64,000 bases of DNA from Gammaproteobacteria bacterium (GCA_026710545.1 JAPOQU010000015.1:28696-92695); one strand, 5' to 3'. Counted from the first letter of the stretch, positions 19,833 to 29,800 are shown. Translations and numbers: made by a program. Notes: a model not told the origin generated them from the letters alone.

Positions 19833-21107
19833 ATGACTACTGACATAAACAAGGAATTGCTGGCCCGGGCTATCGAGCACGTCGACCGCCAGCGCCTGGT
19901 GAAACTGGTGATGGACCTGGTGGACATCCCCAGTCCTACCGGCGAGGAGGAGGGCGTAGCCCGCGCCCTGTACGAGATTTTCGGCTCGGCCGGTTTCGAC
20001 GCCACCCTGCAACCCATCGGCGACGGCCGCTATAACGCGATCGGCCGGCTGCAGGGGCAGGGCGGCGGCAAGTCGCTCATGTTCAACGGCCACCTGGACA
20101 CCTCGTTCGGCCCGGAACAGGCCCATCGCGGCATCGGCTACCAGTGCAAGGCCACGCTGGTCGACAACGAATGGATCTACGGCATGGGCTCGTTCAACAT
20201 GAAGAGCGCCATGGGGACGTATATCGTCGCCACGGAGGCGATCCGCAAGGCCGGCATCGAACTGGCCGGCGACGTGGTGATCGCCGGGGTGGCCGGCGAG
20301 ATAGAGAAAGCGCCGGTGAACGACTTCGAGGGCCGGCAGTACCAGGGTTACGGCGTCGGCACGAAGTTTGCGATTACCCACGGCGCAGTGGCCGATTTCT
20401 GCATCCTGGGCGAACCCACCAACATGATGCTGATCCCGCGTCACTGCGGCACCACCTGGATGAAGATCACCGTGCCGGGCCGCCTGATCCATACCGCCTG
20501 GTCCAAGGTCGAGACCAACGCCATCAACAAATCCAGGAAGGTCCTGGACGCCATACACGAGTGGATCCCGGGTTATTGCGAACGCAACCGGGTGGGCGAT
20601 TTCCAGCCCCGGGTGAACGTCTCCGCCATCGAGGGCGGCTGGCCCTGGCGCGGCGCCAGGACCCCGGACAACTGCTGCATCTACCTGGACGTCAGGACCA
20701 TACCGGGCGTGATGCCCGTACAGGTCTATAACGAGGTGCGCGAGGTCATCGCGGACGCGGTCAGCGCCAACGAAGAACTGGCCGGCGCCAAGGTGGAAAT
20801 CTTCCTGTCGGCGCCCGGCACTTCCATCCCGGACGACAACGAACTGGTGCAGACCGTCATCAAGGCGCACACCGACCAGTTGGGTGAGGCGCCGCAGATG
20901 GGGATGGAAACCTGGTACAGCGATGCGGCGCACATGAACCGCTACGGCATACCCACGGTGAATTACGGCTCGGCCGGCCGCATCCGCACCACCGGCGGCG
21001 GCGGTTTCTCCACCTCCCAGGGCGAAGCGGTCCATATCGGCGACATGCTGGATATCATCAAGGTCTACATCCAGGCCATCCTGATGATCTGCCGCGTTGC
21101 GGAGTGA
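19833..21107 (+). CDS. M20 family metallopeptidase (ArgE/DapE/acetylornithine-deacetylase-like)
   Basis: LMFNGHLDTSF metal motif, GMGSFNMKSAMG, dimerisation domain. Confidence 0.92.
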   Translation: MTTDINKELLARAIEHVDRQRLVKLVMDLVDIPSPTGEEEGVARALYEIFGSAGFDATLQPIGDGRYNAIGRLQGQGGGKSLMFNGHLDTSFGPEQAHRGIGYQCKATLVDNEWIYGMGSFNMKSAMGTYIVATEAIRKAGIELAGDVVIAGVAGEIEKAPVNDFEGRQYQGYGVGTKFAITHGAVADFCILGEPTNMMLIPRHCGTTWMKITVPGRLIHTAWSKVETNAINKSRKVLDAIHEWIPGYCERNRVGDFQPRVNVSAIEGGWPWRGARTPDNCCIYLDVRTIPGVMPVQVYNEVREVIADAVSANEELAGAKVEIFLSAPGTSIPDDNELVQTVIKAHTDQLGEAPQMGMETWYSDAAHMNRYGIPTVNYGSAGRIRTTGGGGFSTSQGEAVHIGDMLDIIKVYIQAILMICRVAE

Positions 21108-21348
21108 ATGAATTAACATCGATGCACAGGATGAACAGGATAAGTGAAAGTTGCGGATAGGGGTGTCGCCACAACATAATCTGTAGCGTCAGGTACGGGT
21201 TCGCCGGGCAGTAAGGAGGCGGACTGCTGTTTACAACTTGCAGGGGCAGGACAAGGTGCATCCACGGACGCAATCAGAGCAATAATGTTACAATCAAATT
21301 ATCCTGTATATCCTGTACATCAATGTTAAATAGTTATCCTGTATATCC

Positions 21349-23736
21349 ATGTTAAATATTGATGAAGTCCTGTCATGGTCCCATTCTGATGTACGGGAGT
21401 TGATGGAACGCGCCGCGGCGTTGCGCGATGAGGGACATGGCCGGGTCGTTTCCTACTCCCCCAAAGTCTTTATCCCGCTGACCAAGCTGTGCCGCGACGT
21501 GTGCCACTACTGCACCTTTGCGCAACCGCCGCGGGCCGGGCAACGGGCCTATATGAGTATCGACGAGGTATTGGACATAGCCCGGGCCGGCGCGGACGCG
21601 GGTTGCCACGAGGCCTTGTTCACCCTGGGGGACAAACCGGAACTGCGCTACAAGGTTGCGCGGGATGAACTGAAGGAACTGGGCCATACCTCGACCCTGG
21701 CCTACCTGCGGGCAGCGGCGCAGGCAGTGCTGGATGAGACCGGGTTGCTGCCGCACATGAACCCCGGCGTGATGACCCAGGCCGAGTTGCGGGACCTGCG
21801 CGCGGTATCGGTATCCCAGGGACTGATGCTGGAGAGCAGTTCAGCGCGCCTGTGCGAGAAAGGCGGCCCTCACCACGGTTCCCCGGACAAGCGGCCGCAG
21901 GTGCGCCTGGACAGCATCGCCGCGGCAGGCGCGGCGCGGGCGCCGTTTACCTCCGGCATCCTGATAGGCATAGGCGAGACCCGCCGGGAACGCCTGGAAG
22001 CCCTGCTGGCCCTGAAGGACCTGCACGATACCCACGGGCACATCCAGGAGATCATCGTCCAGAACTTCCGGCGCAAGCCCGGCACGAAGATGCACGCTGC
22101 CCCGGAACCGGCGCTGGAAGAGCTGCTCTGGACCATCGCCATGGCGCGCATCATCTTCGGCCCGCACATGAACGTACAGGCGCCGCCCAACCTGACCCTG
22201 GACGAGTCGCTGCCGGACCTCATCCACGCCGGGATCAACGACTGGGGCGGTGTCTCGCCCGTGACGCCGGACCACGTCAACCCGGAAGCGGCCTGGCCGC
22301 ACCTTGATAAGCTGCGCGCCGCAACGGAGGTAACCGGCAAGACCCTGGCGCCGAGACTGCCGGTTTACCCGGATTACATCGAAGAGCGTGACACCTGGAT
22401 CGACCCTGCCCTGCACACCCCGGTGATACGAAAGATCGACGCCGCCGGCTATGCCCGTTCGGGTGACTGGTCGCCGGGAGGCGTGGGACATTGGCCGGAA
22501 CCGGGTAAACACCTGAACGGTGGAGGAACACAACGCACAACGGACAGCCCATTGGCGTCACTGACGGACAAGGCCATGGCCGGCGTGCGTCTTGATGAGA
22601 ACGAAATCGCCAGCCTGTTCAATGCCCGGGCCGCCGATGAAGCACTCGTCATCCGGGCCGCCGACGACCTGCGCCGCACGGTTAACGGCGACACGGTCAG
22701 CTACGTGGTCAACCGGAATATCAATTACACCAACATCTGCTATTTCGGCTGCGGTTTCTGCGCCTTCTCCAAGGGGCGCGTGGCCGAGAACCTGCGCGAA
22801 CGGGGCTACGACCTGCCCCTGGCGGAAGTCCAGGCGCGTGTGTCAGAAGCCTGGCAGCGGGGCGCGACCGAGGTCTGCCTGCAAGGGGGCATACACCCGG
22901 ATTACACCGGCGCGACCTATCTTTCAATCGTCCGGGCGGTGAAGCAGGCCCAGCCGGACATGCACGTACATGCGTTCTCGCCCCTGGAGATCAGGCAGGG
23001 GGCAGAGACCCTGGGGCTGCCGCTCAGGGACTATCTCAAGGAGTTGAAGCAAGCGGGCCTCGGCACCCTGCCCGGCACCGCGGCGGAAATCCTGGACGAT
23101 GAGATCCGGCAGATTATCTGCCCGGACAAGCTGAACACGGAACAGTGGCTGGAGGTCATGCGCACCGCCCACTCGCTGGGCCTCAACTCCACGTCCACGA
23201 TCATGTTCGGCCACGTGGACGGGCCGCTCAACTGGGCGCGGCATTTGCTGCGTATCCGCGACCTGCAGGAAGAGACGGGGGGCTTTACCGAGTTTGTGCC
23301 GCTGCCCTTCGTACACATGGAAGCGCCCATGTACCGCAAGGGCAGGGCGCGCAAGGGGCCCACCTTCCGCGAAGCCCTGCTGATGCACGCGGTCGCCAGG
23401 CTGGCGCTGCACCCGCATATCACCAACATACAGGCCTCCTGGGTGAAGCTGGGCATGGACGGGATCAAGGCCTGCCTGGATGCGGGCGTCAACGACCTGG
23501 GCGGCACCCTGATGAACGAAAGCATCAGCCGCGCCGCGGGCGCCTCCCACGGCCAGGAGTTCACCGTCGCGGGCATGCGCGAGCTGATCACGGCCGCGGG
23601 CAGGGTACCGCAACGGCGCACCACCCGTTACGAGTTTATCAATGAGACCGGCGACCCGGTTCACCTGCCTGCCATGACGCAAGACCCGGGAATCGCAACC
23701 CGGGGCGGCTGTCCAGCGTCGCCGGCATCGTCCTGA
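21349..23736 (+). CDS. fbiC: Fused 7,8-didemethyl-8-hydroxy-5-deazariboflavin synthase (CofG-CofH, FbiC-like)
   Basis: Two radical-SAM halves: CRDVCHYCTFAQPPR (CofG-like) and CYFGCGFCAFSKGR (CofH-like); 795 aa. Confidence 0.92.
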   Translation: MLNIDEVLSWSHSDVRELMERAAALRDEGHGRVVSYSPKVFIPLTKLCRDVCHYCTFAQPPRAGQRAYMSIDEVLDIARAGADAGCHEALFTLGDKPELRYKVARDELKELGHTSTLAYLRAAAQAVLDETGLLPHMNPGVMTQAELRDLRAVSVSQGLMLESSSARLCEKGGPHHGSPDKRPQVRLDSIAAAGAARAPFTSGILIGIGETRRERLEALLALKDLHDTHGHIQEIIVQNFRRKPGTKMHAAPEPALEELLWTIAMARIIFGPHMNVQAPPNLTLDESLPDLIHAGINDWGGVSPVTPDHVNPEAAWPHLDKLRAATEVTGKTLAPRLPVYPDYIEERDTWIDPALHTPVIRKIDAAGYARSGDWSPGGVGHWPEPGKHLNGGGTQRTTDSPLASLTDKAMAGVRLDENEIASLFNARAADEALVIRAADDLRRTVNGDTVSYVVNRNINYTNICYFGCGFCAFSKGRVAENLRERGYDLPLAEVQARVSEAWQRGATEVCLQGGIHPDYTGATYLSIVRAVKQAQPDMHVHAFSPLEIRQGAETLGLPLRDYLKELKQAGLGTLPGTAAEILDDEIRQIICPDKLNTEQWLEVMRTAHSLGLNSTSTIMFGHVDGPLNWARHLLRIRDLQEETGGFTEFVPLPFVHMEAPMYRKGRARKGPTFREALLMHAVARLALHPHITNIQASWVKLGMDGIKACLDAGVNDLGGTLMNESISRAAGASHGQEFTVAGMRELITAAGRVPQRRTTRYEFINETGDPVHLPAMTQDPGIATRGGCPASPASS

Positions 23737-23826
23737 GCGCCACCAACCTCCAGGGGTTGATGTGTCATATCGAGAAGGTGTCCGCAGGTAATTTATCCGC
23801 AGATTACGCAGATTAACGCAGATAAA

Positions 23827-23901
23827 ATGAGGTGATTAGCCGGTATAATCGCTTCATAATATACTACTATATGAAGCGATTAACTGGTATAATCGCCTCA
23901 T
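23827..23901. promoter_or_regulatory. Two tandem 31-bp imperfect palindromes, each with TATAAT, the second overlapping the fic start codon
   Basis: Unit 1 atgaggtgattagccggtataatcgcttcat (23827-23857); unit 2 atgaagcgattaactggtataatcgcctcat (23871-23901). Confidence 0.8.
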
Positions 23902-25111
23902 GAAGTGGACACAAGAACACGACGACTGGCCAGGACGTTCACCCAAGTGGGCCTGGCAACACGGCGATTGGCCGTGTTTTGAGTACGACCACACTCAAGC
24001 CTATGGATTGAGCAGTGTCGATTTTCAGCTGGCATCCAGACAGTTGCATGGAAACATCGAGGTCCTGCCGGCGAGCGATCGGGTGGAAACGCTCACCAAC
24101 CTGATGCTTTCCGAAGTACTGAATACCAACCTGATCGAAGGCGAGATGCTGAACCGCGATTCCGTACGTTCATCCCTGCTGGTATTGCTCGGCGGCGAAG
24201 CGGCCGGAACAGACCATCACCCGGATGAAAAATCGTCATGGGCCGCAGAGTTCATGGTGGATGTCCGCAACCACTGGAACAGTCCCCTGGATGCAGCCCT
24301 GCTGGGGCGTTGGCAGACCTACATCGTTGCAGAACAACTAACCAGCAACATCCGCCGGGGAGCGTTCCGCAATGACCCTTCCCCGATGCGGATCGTAAGC
24401 GGGTCAGGTGGACGACTCAAGGTTCATTATGAAGCGCCACCGGCTGCACGGGTGCCAGGTGAGATGACGCGTTTTCTTGACTGGTATAACGCAACCCGGC
24501 CGGCCGGACACGCGGGTGCGGCTGATGCGTTGCCCGGCCTGATCAGGGCAGGCATTGCCCATGTCTGGTTTGAGAAGATTCATCCGTATGACGACGGGAA
24601 TGGCCGCGTTGGGCGCGCCATTGTGGACCATGCGCTCTCGCAGACACTGGGCTATCCGGCCTTGGCTTGTTTTTCAACAGCGGTGGAGCGAAGTAAAAAT
24701 GCCTACTACCAGGAACTGGAACGAGTTGGCCGGGGGAATTTAAACCTGGATGCATGGCTGGGTTACTTCACGGAGTCCGTCAGGCAGGCGCAGGAGATAG
24801 CGCAAAGAGCAGTAAATTTTGTGCTGGACAAGACCCGGTTTTACGATGCGTACCAGGACCAGATGAACGACAGGCAGAAAAAGATGGTCGCGCGCGTCTT
24901 TGCCGAAGGAATCGACGGGTTCGAGGGAGGCATAAACACACGGAAATATTGCCGTTTGACAAAATGCTCCCGGGCAACGGCATTCCGCGACCTTGATGAC
25001 ATGCTGAAACGGGGTATGCTCGTCAAGCGACCGGGCCTGGGACGCAGTGTCAGTTATGATCTGGTTACTGTTGACAGGTCGATGTATCCGTTAATACAGG
25101 CCGAAACATAA
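23900..25111 (+). CDS. Fic family protein with DUF4172-like N-terminus
   Basis: HPYDDGNGRVGR Fic motif; N-terminal WAWQHGDWPCFEYD; TNLIEGEML fits the [S/T]xxxE[G/N] inhibitory motif. Confidence 0.92.
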   Translation: MKWTQEHDDWPGRSPKWAWQHGDWPCFEYDHTQAYGLSSVDFQLASRQLHGNIEVLPASDRVETLTNLMLSEVLNTNLIEGEMLNRDSVRSSLLVLLGGEAAGTDHHPDEKSSWAAEFMVDVRNHWNSPLDAALLGRWQTYIVAEQLTSNIRRGAFRNDPSPMRIVSGSGGRLKVHYEAPPAARVPGEMTRFLDWYNATRPAGHAGAADALPGLIRAGIAHVWFEKIHPYDDGNGRVGRAIVDHALSQTLGYPALACFSTAVERSKNAYYQELERVGRGNLNLDAWLGYFTESVRQAQEIAQRAVNFVLDKTRFYDAYQDQMNDRQKKMVARVFAEGIDGFEGGINTRKYCRLTKCSRATAFRDLDDMLKRGMLVKRPGLGRSVSYDLVTVDRSMYPLIQAET

Positions 25112-25198
25112 GCTAAGGTTCTCCATCCTCATATTTGTCCTAACATCGGCCCTAAAATATTTATTGCGTAGTTATATTTTTGTATCTACAATTATGTC

Positions 25199-25501
25199 AT
25201 GCGTTTTGAATGGAATCACGATAAAGACACCTCTATGAGCAAACTCACAAAAAATCAAAGAGCTGAAATTGATAATTTAGCTTTGATGGCGGACAGAGAG
25301 ATAGATACATCAGATATCCCGGAGACGGCTGATTGGAGAAATGCTGTTATAGGGAAATACTACCGGCCTATTAAAAAACAGGTCTCATTACGCCTGGATG
25401 CTGACATTTTAGAGTGGTTTAAGATACAAGGGGGCAAATATCAGACCCATATTAACCTGGCTTTGCGCCGTTATATGGAATCAAATCAAGCAATAAAATA
25501 A
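25199..25501 (+). CDS. BrnA-family antitoxin, ORF begins with an apparent BrnT toxin N-terminal remnant
   Basis: MRFEWNHDKDTS resembles BrnT N-terminus, fused in frame to MSKLTKNQRAEIDNLALMADREIDTSDIPET...KKQVSLRLDADILEWFKIQGGKYQTHINLALRRYM (BrnA-like, from 25235). Confidence 0.75.
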   Translation: MRFEWNHDKDTSMSKLTKNQRAEIDNLALMADREIDTSDIPETADWRNAVIGKYYRPIKKQVSLRLDADILEWFKIQGGKYQTHINLALRRYMESNQAIK

Positions 25502-25561
25502 ATTCAGCAGTACAAACGCAGTTGCCTTGGCCATCCTTTTCACGCGTAAAACAAGTACGTC

Positions 25562-26152
25562 TTACAACATAAACGATATGTTCCCCTGCGCCTGGTCTGC
25601 ATCGATCAGGTTGATCTGCTTGACTTCTATGAGCCAGCTCTCGTCATCCTGGCGCTGCAGCACGTAACCGCCCATGCAGGCCAGCGTACCATGTTCTCCC
25701 TTCCGGTAGGTATGGACGTTCAAATTCGTGCGCACCCGCAGTTCGGTCTCGCCGGCGGCCCAGATCTCGATATTGCTTAAGGAATGGCGGGTGCGGGTGG
25801 GCGGTAGCTGGGAAAATGCAAAGCCCGTACGGAACCGGGCGATCTTGTCTTCCAGGCGGCGCCGGTCCTGTATCTCCCAGGTGATGGTGCCGCCGGGATT
25901 GTGGGGCGCCGGATCACTGGGGATCCAGTAAATGCACTGGTCCTGGAACAGGCCGAGCCACTCCTCGAAGCGGCCGTCGTCCAGCAGGCGGCACTCGCGG
26001 TTGAGCAGGTGGGTAATCTCGTAATGGATTTCCGGCGCAACGGGCGGTCCCGGGTTACTCCATTCCTTCGCTATCCGGTATAAGCGCTGGTAGTACCCGG
26101 AAGTAACATAGGCGGACGGACCCGGCTGTTGTTGCAGTAATTCCCTGCTCAT
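25562..26152 (-). CDS. Aromatic-ring-hydroxylating dioxygenase beta subunit
   Basis: EITHLLNRECRLLDDGRFEEWLGLFQDQCIYWIP; stop overlaps the alpha-subunit reading direction as an operon. Confidence 0.88.
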   Translation of the reverse strand: MSRELLQQQPGPSAYVTSGYYQRLYRIAKEWSNPGPPVAPEIHYEITHLLNRECRLLDDGRFEEWLGLFQDQCIYWIPSDPAPHNPGGTITWEIQDRRRLEDKIARFRTGFAFSQLPPTRTRHSLSNIEIWAAGETELRVRTNLNVHTYRKGEHGTLACMGGYVLQRQDDESWLIEVKQINLIDADQAQGNISFML

Positions 26153-27474
26153 AAGTTCTCCCGGCGCTGGTCACTGCCGGCGTCCAGGCTCATCAGGCGC
26201 TTCCATTCCCGGTAGAAGGTGCGCATGGTGATGTCGCTGGTGACCGGCGCCCGGGTGCCGTCGATCTCGGCCACTTCCCGCTCGCTGTGCAGGTGGCGGC
26301 TGCAATCCACCCATTCGGCCTCGGGGATACCGAGACCGGTCTGGCACGACTCGAAGTTCTCCACGTCATCCACCTCGCCGAACATGGGAAAATCCTCCTG
26401 GGTGCGCATGCGCATCGCGTTCACCTCGTCCGGCAGGTTGGAGACGGTGGTGGCAAACCAGTAGAGATCAGTCTGGTCCACGCCCAGCGGGTCGACCAAC
26501 TGTACCTGGTTGCCGATCAATAACAGGTTCGGGAACACGGTCAGGTTAAGGCCGGCGCCCACCGCCAGTTCGAGCAGCCGTTTGGCCTCGGTTGCGCCGT
26601 ATTTTTCCGGCAGGGACCGCTCCAGGTGCTCCCGTCCCGGCTGCGGGCGCTGCTGCTCCCAGGCGGATACCTTGTGCATCTCGGGGCGCTGGTCCAGGTA
26701 GTAATGCCCGTTGCGGAACGCCTTCACGAACATGTCGCTTTTATCCGGGTCGGCCGCGAAGTACTGCATGTCCTTGTCCCCGTAGCGGGATGCCGCCATC
26801 ATCAACAGGGAGCGGTGGGAATAGGCCGGGTGGTAGCCGTCCCCCTGGTTGTCGGTGACGAATTTCCAGTTGGCGGCAATGCGGTAGCGCTGGGTGCCGC
26901 TTACCTGCACTTCTCCGCCGCCGTAACGGTCCAGCCAGTCGTCGATGACTTTCCGGGCGCCGGACAGGTGCTCCTCGAGAGCCGGTTGTCCGGGATTGAG
27001 ACAGGCGAAGATAAAACCGCGGTAGGCGCTGACCCGCGGCGCCCTCACCAGGTCGAACTTACCGCTTTCCCGGTCAGCGTCGTAGGCATAGTCCAGGGGC
27101 ACGGATACGGAGCGGCCCGCATGGTCGTAAGACCAGGAGTGATAGGGACAGACAAAGACCTTGCAGCTTCCCTTGTCCTCGCGGCACACCTTCGCGCCGC
27201 GGTGCGCGCAGCGGTTAAACAGGACGTGGATAGCGGCATCACGGTCGCGGGTGATGATCACCGGGCGGCCCCCGAAATGGCGGGTGACGAAATCGCCCGG
27301 CGCAGGGATTTCGCTCTCGTGGCCGACGAACACCCAGGTGCGGGCGAAGATATTGCGCATCTCACGCCGGAACAGCGCCTCACTGGTATAAACCGAACGG
27401 TGGACGCGGCCTTCCTGGATCAGGTAGTCCCAGTCAGCGGCGGCGCTCACGGCAGAGATTTTATGCGTATCCAT
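26149..27474 (-). CDS. Rieske (2Fe-2S) aromatic-ring-hydroxylating dioxygenase alpha subunit
   Basis: CAHRGAKVC ... CPYHSWSYD Rieske motif, downstream catalytic-domain sequence. Confidence 0.93.
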   Translation of the reverse strand: MDTHKISAVSAAADWDYLIQEGRVHRSVYTSEALFRREMRNIFARTWVFVGHESEIPAPGDFVTRHFGGRPVIITRDRDAAIHVLFNRCAHRGAKVCREDKGSCKVFVCPYHSWSYDHAGRSVSVPLDYAYDADRESGKFDLVRAPRVSAYRGFIFACLNPGQPALEEHLSGARKVIDDWLDRYGGGEVQVSGTQRYRIAANWKFVTDNQGDGYHPAYSHRSLLMMAASRYGDKDMQYFAADPDKSDMFVKAFRNGHYYLDQRPEMHKVSAWEQQRPQPGREHLERSLPEKYGATEAKRLLELAVGAGLNLTVFPNLLLIGNQVQLVDPLGVDQTDLYWFATTVSNLPDEVNAMRMRTQEDFPMFGEVDDVENFESCQTGLGIPEAEWVDCSRHLHSEREVAEIDGTRAPVTSDITMRTFYREWKRLMSLDAGSDQRRENL

Positions 27475-27769
27475 TCCCGAACCTGGTCAGTGCATGTCGA
27501 AAGATTCCTGTGCTGCGACAGGCGGAAAGTCATGGATACAACGTAGCATAATCGGTGGGAAAGGTCACGATTTGAGCCCAAACCGGGTTCGTCTATACTG
27601 TGTTCCGTGAAGATGATCGCAAAAAAGGAGTTACCAGGCCGGCGGCAGAAAATGCGTCCAGATGGGAGTACGCTGGATTAGTAATTGTTGTCATTAAATC
27701 GACTGAACGCCAACCTTCTGATACGCTAAGGATTAATCACGTGCAGACAAATACCGAAGGGGGCTTAGT

Positions 27770-29008
27770 ATGGCAAAACATGTTGTTATTGCAGGTGGGG
27801 GCACCGCCGGCATTACGGTCGCCGCGAGCCTGGCGCGCCAGGTAAAAAACAGTGAAGTAGATATTACCGTAATCGAACCGTCCGCCGATCATTACTACCA
27901 GCCCGCCTTTACACTGGTTGGCGCGGGCACATACAGCCTGGAAGAAACCCGGAGAGATGTAAGGAAACTGATCCCGCCAAAGGTAAACTGGATGAGGGAT
28001 TCGGTAGCCGGATTTGACGCGGAAAATAACACACTCAAGGTCGGATCAGGGGCAACTGTCAGTTACGACTACCTGGTTGTATGTCCCGGTCTCGAATTAA
28101 ACTGGGAAAAAATTCAGGGAGCGGGCGAAGCATTGGGACAGAACGGCGTATCCAGCAACTACTCGCCTGCACATGCGGAATACACCTGGGAGGGGATCAA
28201 AAACCTCAAACCGGGTGCAAAGGCCTTGTTCACCCAGGCCCCCCTGCCGTTTAAATGCCCTGGCGCACCGCAGAAAATTGCCTATCTGGCGGCGGACCAT
28301 TTACAAAATAAGGGGATATTGAAAGATTGCGAATTACACTTTCTGACCCACGCCCCGGGGATGTTTTCCGTACCGCTGTTCGCTGCGGAACTGAAGGACG
28401 TGGCAGCGCGTTATGGTATCCATGTTCACTTTCAACATAACCTGGTCGCAGTGGATGGGCAACAAAAAAACGCCACGTTCGAGGTAGCGGGAGGTGACCA
28501 GAAAGGCAAATCAGTCACTATGGATTTTGACATTCTTCACATGACCCCGCCGCAATCGCCGCCGGAGGTGATAAAGACGAGCGCGCTGGCGAATGAGGGC
28601 GGGTTTGTCGACCTGAATCAAAACACCATGCAACACACCAGGTTTGCCAATGTATTTGGTCTTGGCGACGCAGGTTCCACCCCGAATTCGAAAACCGCTG
28701 CCGCAGTTCGCAAACAGGCCCCTATCGTGGTGAAAAACCTGTTGACGCTCATCAACGGCGGCGAACTGGACACAGGTTACGACGGTTATGCTTCCTGTCC
28801 CTTAACCACGGCATACGGGAAAGTGATCATGGCTGAATTTTGTTACGGGGGAAAAGTCACACCGACGTTCCCGCTGGACCCGCGCAAGGAGCGCTGGAGT
28901 TACTGGTGGATTAAAACAACCGGCCTGCCGGTATTCTACTGGAATTATATGCTGAAGGGCTATGAGTGGTTTTTAAAGCACGATACAGATTTCGTTGAAC
29001 CGGCCTAG
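27770..29008 (+). CDS. Sulfide:quinone oxidoreductase-like FAD/NAD(P)-binding protein
   Basis: KHVVIAGGGTAGITVAASLARQ; VVCPGLELNWEKIQG; KCPGAPQKIAYLA; C-terminal SQR-like region. Confidence 0.82.
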   Translation: MAKHVVIAGGGTAGITVAASLARQVKNSEVDITVIEPSADHYYQPAFTLVGAGTYSLEETRRDVRKLIPPKVNWMRDSVAGFDAENNTLKVGSGATVSYDYLVVCPGLELNWEKIQGAGEALGQNGVSSNYSPAHAEYTWEGIKNLKPGAKALFTQAPLPFKCPGAPQKIAYLAADHLQNKGILKDCELHFLTHAPGMFSVPLFAAELKDVAARYGIHVHFQHNLVAVDGQQKNATFEVAGGDQKGKSVTMDFDILHMTPPQSPPEVIKTSALANEGGFVDLNQNTMQHTRFANVFGLGDAGSTPNSKTAAAVRKQAPIVVKNLLTLINGGELDTGYDGYASCPLTTAYGKVIMAEFCYGGKVTPTFPLDPRKERWSYWWIKTTGLPVFYWNYMLKGYEWFLKHDTDFVEPA

Positions 29009-29074
29009 GGATTGACAGCAAAATCTGCTAGCAGTACAATACAAGCCGATTTTAACACCAACGAGGATACGGCA

Positions 29075-29332
29075 ATGAGTTCTGTTATCACCGTCCGTGA
29101 TGTCGACCCGGGCGACAAGTCCTGGCTCAAGCGCGAGGCGCGTCATCAAGGCGTGTCGATGGAAGAACTGGTGCGCCGTCTGATCCACGAGCGGCGCGAG
29201 AAATTCGAAAGTCATGCAAAACCCTCTGAGGCTTTCAGGCGCTACTTCGGGCCGGATCACGGTGTTGAGCTGCCGCTACAGGAACGTCATGGCTACCGGC
29301 CCCTCGTATTTCCTGAAGAAAACCAGCCATGA
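29075..29332 (+). CDS. FitA-like ribbon-helix-helix antitoxin
   Basis: SSVITVRDVDPGDKSWLKREARHQGVSMEELVRRLIHE; overlaps the PIN toxin gene. Confidence 0.85.
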   Translation: MSSVITVRDVDPGDKSWLKREARHQGVSMEELVRRLIHERREKFESHAKPSEAFRRYFGPDHGVELPLQERHGYRPLVFPEENQP

Positions 29333-29778
29333 CCGCGCCTGTCGCCCGGCTCCTGGATACGAATGTTGTCTCGGAGATGATGCGGCCTGAACCGGCGCCG
29401 CAAGTCGCGGAATTTCTCGACGCGGTCGCCGCAGACGGGATTGGTCTGTCCTGTGTGACTGTCTGGGAAATACTCAACGGCATCGGCAGGCTCGACCACG
29501 GGCAGCGCCGGTCGGATATTACGGAGCGATTCCAGGGTATGCTGGACGATGTCTTTGAAGATCGGGTTTTTGGCTGGACTGCTGCCGACGCACAGATTTG
29601 CGCTGACATTATGGAAACAAAGCGCCGCAAGGGAGAGCCGCTCGATAGCCATTTGCCGGATGCGATGATTGCCGGTACTGCGGTACGCCACGGACTCACC
29701 ATTGTCACACGCAACGAGCGAGAATTCCGTAATACAGGCGCCAACGCAGTCAACCCCTGGATAGAGTTACCGGACTGA
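29329..29778 (+). CDS. VapC/FitB-like PIN-domain toxin
   Basis: RLLDTNVVSEMMRPEP...SCVTVWEILNGIGRL...DSHLPDAMIAGTAVRHGLTIVTRNEREF. Confidence 0.9.
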   Translation: MTAPVARLLDTNVVSEMMRPEPAPQVAEFLDAVAADGIGLSCVTVWEILNGIGRLDHGQRRSDITERFQGMLDDVFEDRVFGWTAADAQICADIMETKRRKGEPLDSHLPDAMIAGTAVRHGLTIVTRNEREFRNTGANAVNPWIELPD

Positions 29779-29800
29779 AATAAAAACAGTGACCCTCGCC

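Noticed and set aside
19806-21119. 437-aa minus-strand ORF
   Set aside because: Shadow of the M20 peptidase gene, whose catalytic motifs are clear on the plus strand.
22924-23682. 252-aa minus-strand ORF within the FbiC-like gene
   Set aside because: Shadow frame; the radical-SAM protein on the plus strand is unambiguous.
26626-27546. 306-aa plus-strand ORF
   Set aside because: Antisense of the Rieske alpha-subunit gene.
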